Below are positions 9,481-18,400 of a stretch of 20,917 nt of DNA, in pieces. The notes under the pieces are model-generated. The model did not search any database. It worked only from the letters and a program-made list of their open reading frames with translations, and had not been told where the DNA came from. Origin of the DNA: Acanthaster planci (lineage: Eukaryota; Echinodermata; Asteroidea; Valvatida; Acanthasteridae); NCBI RefSeq assembly GCF_001949145.1, contig NW_019091677.1, positions 78,816-99,732 of the forward strand, in the 5' to 3' direction. How positions within the stretch are numbered: the first letter of the stretch is position 1; each line of letters opens with the position of its first letter. A program made the translations under genes and the position numbers.

Positions 9481-11429
9481 CAGTTATTGTCTCTACCTTA
9501 TATCTCAAGGCATGATCAGTTTGTGAATTTTGAGCTGTGGCCTATCAAAATTCACATCGTAAAATTGATGATTTAGTCATGTAGCACGTAGTTGTGAACC
9601 TTCGAATGAGACAAGGCATGGCACAAAACTCATTCTACAGTATACAACTGACTTTTTTAATATTTCAAAGTAGAGCACGTCACAACTTGAAAAGTTACCC
9701 CAATTGTCAAGCTGTAGATCGCTTTTGAAAGATGCTTTTCTCACACGTCTTCATAGTTGGCCAGTGAACCTTGGAGGGGCATACTTAAGGCACAGAAGTT
9801 GACCTGTAGTGTAGGTTGATTTTAACTTAATTTCCGGTAGTTTTGCAGCATGCTTAGTTTTCGTTTGTACAATGAACTAAATTAATTTTAGAGACTATTA
9901 CAGTTAGTTCGCTGTCTGTTGCTCGGGTTATCACTAAATATAATGCCCAGATATTTTCTCTTTACAAACGAAGTTAGGAAATGTGACCGCTATCATTTTG
10001 TCCGAGTTGCTCACAACACGCCGGTATACCAGACTCAATAAACGTTTAGGGCCTACTGATAATCACTTTGCTCTGATCAATCCTTGTAAGATCTACAGAA
10101 AGCAGGAGAGCGGCTTTTTTGGACTGGACACGAAGATTATTTTTATGCAATAATGATGTGGCATTTGCATCCAAATTGATGTACACTTTACGGTGAACAT
10201 GTCCCACTTGTGACTTTATAAAGCCGTCGTTCACTAAGGGTTGAAGATATGTCCAGAGATAACACGATCGTTTTTTTAAATGGGTCATTCTATTTGAAGT
10301 GTGAACTTTACGTTAGATGTTGGCCACTGATTCAGCGAAAGACCTTTGAGTAATAAACCTAAGCTGAAATACTGCCTTCATACTTGATTCATTATTTGAG
10401 CGTATTATATGCACAATATGGTTTGAACTTAACCCTAAACTGAGAGGCGTTATTTTGGCCCATCGCACTGCGGGGGGGGGGCCGCAAACTCGTCTTCTTT
10501 TCCATTGAGAGAGGAGTTTAATTTGCTAAATAAAAAGATTTAGGAAAGGCACGTAGGTGAAATACCATTTTTTTTTGCAAAAACAGAAAATATCAAGCAG
10601 GTACAAGTGTGGTGCATTTTATAAAGTTTGCCATTAATGCAAACGACACACGTTTATGTACAGACCCATATGACGAGTGTATTAAGATTTACAGAATAAT
10701 TTAAGAACATCGGGGCCCCCAAATTAAAATTATTATGTGGTGGAAACGACCATTGGTCCGTTAATGTGTTTGCACTGTGCTGAAGGGGAAGTTGTCCAAA
10801 ACTTCCATCTCTAGCGTAGCAAACATTGGATGAGTTCTGTCTGCCATTATGTTGAAGCGATTTCGCTTCTTGTTCGACCTATAGATTCATACGCATAAAG
10901 TTTCAAGCATTTATAAAATTCAGTATACAAGGCACTTGTGAACGACATTTTGAGCTGTCTTCGTCAGGTAAAATGTAAGAAAATAGTGTTGAAAAAAATT
11001 TCGGATAGTAGGAGGACCTTTATACCCTGAAGGGATGCCCTGCTAAGGGATCCACCGGAAATCGATGTAATTGTCTAACTACAGATGGATAAATGGACGG
11101 CACAATCCTCGTCCAATATATTTTTCTTTTGGTAGGCTTACTCATTTTTTGTCATTTCACTGGTAGTTCCATTTAGTCCGCGGCTGAACTGGGGTTGCAA
11201 CCCCCCAACCCCTTCAGATTCGCCTCTGAATTCTGAAAACATTTTCAAATTTCCCCCTTAGCTTTCGGACATTTTCATTTCACTTTGCTGAAACATTCTG
11301 GCTTTCAAGGTAAATTTAAAAACATGAGGCCCCCGAAATAAATCCGATATAAGACGCGTTTGGATCTTTGTTTTTCAAACAAAAACGAATTTCCATAAAC
11401 TGTGACTTCAGTTAACTGGCAAAATGTTA

Positions 11430-11535
11430 AGAACAGCGTGGTGTCCCCGTGATAGGCACCTCGATGTTCAAAGTTATAAGCAATCTTGGGCTCGAATCCC
11501 ACATACGAGTGGGTATTTTCATCTCTCTCTTTGTA
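11430..11535 (+). repeat. tRNA-like SINE relic (plus strand)
   Basis: GGCTCGAATCC (11489-11499) fits the B box with one change. Before it, GTCCCCGTG...TAGGCACCTCGATGTTCA reads like a tRNA 5' half with the A box partly lost. The B box is followed by CCCACATACGAGTGGG and a TCTCTCTCTTT tract, as often seen behind SINE heads. It is old and broken. Confidence 0.4.
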
Positions 11536-11839
11536 AATGATCATATTAAATGTTATTTCCTCCTCATGGCTAAATACGTAGGTGTATAAGCCACTAGAGG
11601 TGGGATTAGCTTGAGTTTAGACATTCCATGTTTCTCCACTTCTTTTAGTATTATCTATTTGCTTAGAAAAGCCCAGCTGTCACGAGACTCCGACCTATCC
11701 TAGGTAGGCTTCCCTTGTTTTCGGTCACCATTATCCAGAGTGGGACTCTAACCTGACACGACACGCTTACATACAGGAGGCTCAGGAGGCAGCCTGGCAG
11801 ACAGAATTACCAATATGGGCCCCCAAAGCAATAGGCTTC

Positions 11840-11902
11840 TTAACCCTAACACTCCTCAGTCCTCCAACAGGTGAAGGATTGAGGAGGCCGGGTTAGGGCT
11901 AA
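11840..11902. repeat. Imperfect inverted repeat (hairpin) with TAACCCTAAC arm
   Basis: TTAACCCTAACACTCCTCAGTCC at 11840-11862 pairs imperfectly with GGATTGAGGAGGCCGGGTTAGGGCTAA at about 11876-11902, leaving a short loop. Function is unknown. The resemblance to the telomere-type unit is partial and probably fortuitous. Confidence 0.5.
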
Positions 11903-12396
11903 AAGACTTGAAATAAGAGAGAGATTCAAAATAAAAAGTGCCCTCTTGGATTCGAGCCCGAGTTTCAAGAAAATTGTGGCCTGGACTCGACCCCGATCTT
12001 TGGAATTGAAGATTTACAAAAAGCAACTAACACTTTGGATTTGGTGATAAATTTTCAGATAAATTGGGACTTGTTGCGAACTAAAGACGAGAAAACATTC
12101 GTGGGTCTGAAAGACCTGGGACCGAACGATCTTTGACTCGGGAAATTGGGGATCTCCAGTGACGGTGTCATGTGAATTTTTGGCTGGCATTTTAAATGAA
12201 AAAGTTTTCCGTTACCTATTCATTGATAAAACCAGAACTGAAACAAGTCAAGTAGGCCTCTAACTGATTTGGGGGAGTTACATGTATATAGAATATGAAT
12301 GCATTTAAATGACACAAAGAAAAATATTAGTGTAGCAAAAATGCACTCCAATGTGGAAAATTGGTATTGGCCTTTAACACATTGCCAATAACGGGG

Positions 12397-12438
12397 AAAT
12401 AATTTACCTGCCGAACGAAATAATTTACCTGCCGAACG
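12397..12438. repeat. Perfect 21-bp tandem duplication
   Basis: AAATAATTTACCTGCCGAACG occurs twice head to tail (12397-12417 and 12418-12438) with no mismatch, suggesting a recent slippage or repair duplication in otherwise plain AT-rich DNA. Confidence 0.9.
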
Positions 12439-14761
12439 ATTTGGTGATGAACCTAGTCCCTACGCACTTGTTAGTTCAATCTGTTCAATTTATGAGACAA
12501 GAAATTAATTAAATGTACACAGGTGTTTTTTTCTTGTAAATCTAGTATTATTACCAAAAAGTAGGAAAGAGCCTGACACAATTAAACCTCTGGGTAGAAA
12601 TTCTGCCACCTTCAAATTGAAGAATTTTAAATGAGGATTGACAACACCTATGAAAGGTTGCACTGGAAACGTGGTTGTAAAAAATTGTCATTGAAATTTA
12701 GGTAACTGATATAAACGAATGTGTAGCATAACCTGGAATTTCTGGATAGGCCTACAGGATCTGATGACGGTGTATGCTGTACGTGTAAGCATTACCCTGG
12801 ATAATCATTGCCATTGATTTCATCTGGGTGTAACAAATCACTCTACATAACAACGGCTGAAATGTATAGAAGTAAAAAATGAATTAAAGGTAACTCCATC
12901 ATTTGCAGTTATCCAAAACGTAACTGATGAAACTATTGTTGAAAAGTACACTTGGTTGTGATTATGGGACTAAACTCCCTGTGAAATGATTCTTTCTGGC
13001 AAGCTGTCATTTTGAAGAAAGCAACGAAAAACGGCCATTTCGAAAGATGCCAGGAAAATTGCCATAAGAAAGAGCACAAGCAATGACACGACACCCGCAA
13101 AGTAGTTTTTATAATAGGGCCTGAAAGTACACGTAAAAAGGTCACGCAGCGAACTTCCCTAACCCTCGCGTGGTCTGCCTAAGGGGATTTTACATTGGGC
13201 CGTCCTATCACGTTCGATAATTTTTGGAAGAATAATTCCTTAACCACCCCATGAAACACTAATGTTGGAATTTTACCTTTGTCTTCCTCACGTAATATTT
13301 AGGAAAAGTTACCTAGAGAAACGAATTTTATTAACGACCTTTCACGTCCGGCGTTTTTTGTACCTACGTGTATGCACGTTTGTTTTCACTCCCAGTGCTT
13401 TCGTGAAAACGAGACAGTACAACGTTGCAAACATTTACCTACAGTCGTCATTGAGCTTATACTTCATCAGGTTTGTTCTTAGGCACCCTTCTCTAGATTT
13501 TGAGTAATTTTGTTGCTTCAAAGGAATATAATACTAAAATGACAAATGAGGGACTGTACCTAAAGTTTAACCACATCTGTATGCAACAAAACTAATTCCA
13601 GCTTTTAGTTCAAAATTGTTAATTATTACTGCAACTATGAAAACTTTTTGGGTGAAAGTTCACATTCTGATGACTTCAGCTTTTTTTCCCTGAAGACTAA
13701 GAATCTTTCCATGGATATAAAATGCTGCATAATTCCAATTGGTGATAGAAAATAAAGGGCACATTACTTGAGATTCTAAAAATTTCAAGATTTCAAAATT
13801 TTGCAAAGATTTGTGTACAGCTTAACACTTGGAATGTTTGACTTACAAAAGAGGACCTCTACATTTTCTAGTCTTTGCAGGCCAAATTTCTACAACTGCA
13901 GGAACAATAATATTTTCTGAAAGAACTAAGGCAGAATATCGGTGAAGTAAAATTAAAACAGCTTAAAAAAGGTGATGTTTCCACCAACAAATTTTGGGGA
14001 GTAGAAACCTTGAAAAACAAAGCTGAAATGATAGGAAAATGTTAGCTTCCCTTCGAAATTTACCTCTTTAACAAATGAAACTGTGCTAAGGCTCAAGGGC
14101 TTATCTGATAAGATTCTGTTTCATTGTTGGACATTCTAAATCTGCAAAAATCAAACTCAAGAAACTTCAGTTGGCATTCGAAAAAAGATAAAAAGGCCTA
14201 AAGAAAATTGTAAAACTTTGCAACTTATATTTGCCTGTCTACCGTTTTACAAAAATATCTAATTAAAATATATAGAAAATTCAAGTGCTGTTCTACAAAA
14301 CTTAAAATCAAAAGCTGCCAAGTTCAATTAAAATAAAAGGAAATCATCACACTTGAAATAAACCATAACACCTTTTGTCATGATGACTAGTGCTTTAAAG
14401 TCTTCGTAAACTTGGCAAAGGGTCATATTGAACGTCTTGCTGACGAAGGAGTTAGCACAATGGAATGAATATGTGACCCGCTCTAAGAAAAGGTACATTA
14501 TATTGCAAAAATGAAAATAAAATGTATGGCTTTTAAGTTTATACCAAATGAATCTTAGACAGTAAGCTTTCATTCGGCATAAGTCAGAGCTCAGTGGCCA
14601 ATTCAGTTCCAGAGATACAATTGTTTTCACATCAAACGGTTCTAACGAGTTAAATTACACACAACACAGAAAAAAATGAGTTTAAAAGAGACTTAGGCTT
14701 GAAAGACTCCTCTTAAATCTTTCTTTTCTTGCAACCAATCGGACCCCGCCTAATGCTTAGT

Positions 14762-14782
14762 AAAAAAAAAAAAAAAAAAAAA
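14762..14782 (+). repeat. Poly-A tract, 21 bases
   Basis: An unbroken run of 21 A. It could be the tail of a plus-strand retroposed copy, but the sequence before it holds no recognisable source, tRNA-like head or AATAAA, so I call only the homopolymer. Confidence 0.9.
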
Positions 14783-15144
14783 CCTGAAATTTTAGTGATC
14801 AACAATGTTTTTTGACAAGTAAGAAATTGAAATTCCAGAAGATATTTCAACCTTTCCAGTTTGAGAGGGTCATTGCACTTAAATGGACTTCTATGACCTT
14901 TTCCTGCAGTTTAGTGGGTCACATGTGTTTGGATGGATATCTCTACACACCTTTTGCCTCAGTACTCATCCTGCTGCAGAAATCTATCCTTGCTTTGAAT
15001 GAATAATTGTGGGTACTTCAAGGTGTCCAATTTGGCTCTTAGCTTTGATATCAAAGACCTATTTGTAGGGCCATATAGGCTTGGTACGTTATTCTAAGAG
15101 ATACTTCTGTTCAACACAATGTTTTTATGTTACCGTATGTCATT

Positions 15145-15455
15145 TTAATGACATTCAAACTCCTTACAGGAGCAATCTGTTACAATCTCCACAGGCAGTG
15201 TCATGACCTCACCATCTTGGCAGACTAGCTCAAAGTAGTCTGTCTCAAAGGAACTAGGGCGACAGCAACGGCAGGTACTTTTCCAGAACTCATTACCATT
15301 GGCCTCAAAGCCATTGAAGATGGTGTGAGACTCACAGCGGCCTTGGCATTGAGGAAGGAAGACGGGGGTTGCAGTAGAGCAGCCATCTTTGATGATTGGG
15401 GTGGGTCTGGATGACATGTAGGGCTGGCAGACCTCATTATGGTGGGGTGGTGCAG
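15145..15455 (-). CDS. Mucin terminal exon h: C-terminal cystine-knot (CTCK) domain and stop
   Basis: The exon is 311 bp, entering in phase 1 after a CTGTCTCCTATAG| acceptor and ending GAA TGT CAT TAA. It encodes about 103 residues with eleven cysteines. The CTCK hallmarks are all there: a first cysteine (VCQPY), DGC, the ring motif CQGRC (C-x-G-x-C), CRCC (the C-x-C-C dimerisation signature), LVC, and the closing DCSC followed by a final cysteine three residues before the C-terminal histidine. In von Willebrand factor and gel-forming mucins this domain forms disulfide-linked dimers in the endoplasmic reticulum; that role is inferred here. The exon follows the last PTS tail directly, with no VWC module between. 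A second open frame on this strand is a shadow. Confidence 0.93.
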
Positions 15456-18400
15456 CTATAGGAGACAGAAGACATTGATAAGAGCCAATGCAAAATTTGA
15501 CAGATTGGAAGTGAGACCTGTGACAGCATACTGAGGAATATCCCCTGTCTGATCAAATACACCACAGTGTTGGTTGCATTATCTTGTGAAACCAAATTCT
15601 TCACTAAGTTTTACTACACAAGATGAAAGCTGACGTTACAGCTCTGAAACTTGCTGCACTTACATTATCAGAGAAATGCTTTTACACAAGACATTTGGCA
15701 ACTTTTTTGTTCACATGCCTTTGCATTTAACAAGAAGCACAATGAGGATCAACTTTCTTCAATTCTGCAAGGCATTGTAATCTCTGGAGAGATTGGACTA
15801 GATTCTCATCAAGTTTTACAGGATTGGTTAAATCAACTTGCATTTACTAAGAAGTCCTAAAAGGTTGTTTGAAGAGATAATTGGTTCCATGCACAAGTTC
15901 AAGTATGACAACGTTCAGTGGACAGTAATTTGACTGGATTATGTGCTGTTACGGAGGGAATCAAAGGGTTGATTATTTACTCTGGAGTAGTTCACTTACT
16001 TGATGTCGGAACACTCTCAGTTGTGGGGGCGACTGTAGTGACAGGAGGCTGTGGTGAAGTTCCACATCCAATGTTCTTGTAGCTGCAGCACAGTAAACGG
16101 ATGGAGTAGTCAAAGCAACGAGGAATCTGTGGCTGGTCGTTATGGAAACAGATCAAGCCCTGCACAGGGTTGCACAGCAGATTCTGCTTGGTCATATTGA
16201 CAAAGACATTGTGGTCGGACTTGAGGGTGCACTCTATCTGGCTTGGATCTTGGCAGAAGTCGTACATTTCACGGAAAGTAGAGACAAGCTCAAACTCTCC
16301 GATGGGGCCAACTTTTCCTTCATCGTCATCCATCCAGGGTGTCCACTCACAGACTTTTTCATAAATCGGCTTGCAAGCTGGTATGAGATAAATGATTGAG
16401 AATATTTATAAATGTGTTTGGACTGCTTCTGACTTGCTGATATCATCAAAATGTCCCTCCGTGTTAAAAGGTAGCAGTAATGATCAGAGTTTCAATTTTT
16501 TTAAATAGAAAGGAATGTCAATTTACATTGCCTTGTGTACTCTTCTATTATCTCCATTGGGACTGCTACTGCCTTTTTGTAAGCTGCTGATAATTCTAAA
16601 TATTCTTCTCCAGCCGTTGAACAGCAGAACTAGTTGTATAATGTGGATTACGTATCAAGTAACTTACGTGTGGTGGATTCAGGTGGAGGAGTGGATTCCA
16701 CAGTGGTTAGCTCTACAACAATGAAAGAAAAGAAAAAGAAAGCAATTAAACAACCTGGAAAACAACCTGCAAAATTAATTTGTCCCATCAAAATCAGACA
16801 AAAGATGCACATCACTGTCAATCACTTGTCAGTTGCTTGCCAATAATGAGTTAGATAATAAGTAACAAGGTATGAACAATGAAAATAGATAACTTTCTTC
16901 ACTACTCATCTGAATTCTCTGTGACTTAAGACTAGCGGAACCGTGATTAGCTCATAATAACTTATAATTGCTCGAGTGTTTTAGTGAAGCACTCAGCTGT
17001 TTTTGTGAGTAAAGATCAATCAGAAACTCACTTGTTGTGGGCTCCACTGGAACAGTGGATTCAGGTTGTGTAGTGGATTCCAAAGGAATGGTTGATTCAG
17101 GTTGTGTAGTAGATTCCACAGGAATGGTTGATTCAGGTTGTGTAGTGGATTCCACAGGAATGGTTGATTCAGGTTGTGTAGTGGATTCCACAGGAATGGT
17201 TGATTCAGGTTGTGTGGTAGACTCTTGTTCAGCAGTCGTTGATGGTTGAGTGGTGCGCGCCAGTTTTGTAGTTGGGACTTCCTCAGTTGTTGGTTCTGGT
17301 CCTTCTGTTGTGGGTTTGGGCATGGAAGTGGTGGACACCGGTCTTGTTGTTGACTCAGCTTTTGTAGTGGATACCGGTTTAGTTGTCGGAAAGGCCGTGC
17401 TGTGCGGATTGCACGGGACAACTATATCCTGGCAACACTCAACACGGATCATGTAGTCGAAGCAGAACGGAGGAAATTCGGTCTGCTCAGAGTGAAGACA
17501 CACTAAGCCTTCATCAGTATTACAGGTTACCACCTGCCGAGTACAAAGAATCAGTGCGTTTATTAGCAACAAAGCCAATCCAAGACTTTGTCAATATCAT
17601 ATACACTGCTACTTTAGACAAGGAATGTTTCAACATTTAATTGACAACTGCAAATAAAGTTTCACTTCAGATAAATGCAGACTTTTGGAGCTTTTTTTCA
17701 GCTTGTGGCAACACTTTGAAGTGGTTAAAACTAGAAAGGCTGATAAGTACTGAATTGCAAAAAGTGAATCAAAATGTCTTCCAGTACACACCTGCTTTGT
17801 TTCGTTTGAGTGAACATCAGGTTGTGACTTCAGCACGCATTCAATCATGGAAGGTGAGTCACAGATGTCGTATTCTTCCCGATAGGTGGAGATGAGCTCA
17901 AACTCCCCAAGAGACCCAACCTTATCCTCCTCATCATCCAACCAAGGTGTCCACTTACAATGTTTCTCCACCACATCTACACATTCTATATTCAAAGAAC
18001 CAGTTTTCTGGTTAAAATTGTCCTAAAACATATGCAGTGTTTGACACAGGCTTTTCAAACTTCTACTTTGTCTGTACATGTATAGTCAGTGTTTCCCTGT
18101 GAACGTGATTTAGTGAAGGCATAGACCTATAGACTAATGTAAGGAGATGCCATTACTGCAGTTGCACAGCACTCACACTCGTTACACACGTGCACTTGAC
18201 CAATCCCAGCACCATACTGGTCAAGGAGACATGTAATGTACCTTCCTTCATGAGTGTGGTAAAACTGCAGTAATGGTTTGTAAATCTGCTTACTGAATTA
18301 CATTCAGAGCTCTATACAACTAGATTTGAATGTAGCCATAGATAGTAATTTCACAGATTGTAAGTTGAACTGAAGCCTTGGTTGTAGTATAAGAGCATGA

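Larger units (their letters stand above)
9481..15144. other. Long AT-rich gene-free stretch downstream of the mucin stop
   Basis: Over 5.6 kb I find no convincing exon on either strand. Contents are one tRNA-like relic, a 21-bp duplication, a hairpin, a poly-A tract, a poly-G run near 10471-10480, and the palindromes GGGGTTGCAACCCC (11191-11204) and TTTGATATCAAA (15042-15053). The right end must include the mucin 3' untranslated region, but no AATAAA lies close to the stop on the minus strand. Only variants such as CATAAA (15130-15125) and TATAAA near 14540 are seen, so its end cannot be placed. Confidence 0.55.

Noticed and set aside
10046-10288. Minus-strand 80-codon frame (MTHLKKRSCYLW...)
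   Set aside because: No domain, no paired splice signals and no neighbours supporting a gene in this AT-rich interval.
11305-11544. Minus-strand 79-codon frame
   Set aside because: It overlaps the tRNA-like relic and has no recognisable domain.
15651-15860. Plus-strand 69-codon frame in the intron between exons g and h, with ordinary-looking composition
   Set aside because: It lies antisense in an intron, is unrecognised, lacks promoter or splice context and is short; kept as non-coding.
16952-17031. Continuation of exon e past the donor in the same frame
   Set aside because: A consensus GTGAGT at 17031, loss of PTS composition beyond it and phase agreement with exon f show this is intron.
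17037-17456. Plus-strand open frames with VVDSGC-type repeats opposite mucin exon e
   Set aside because: They are the reverse complement of the 36-bp PTS coding array; the minus frame has the WxxW module, splice signals and continuity.
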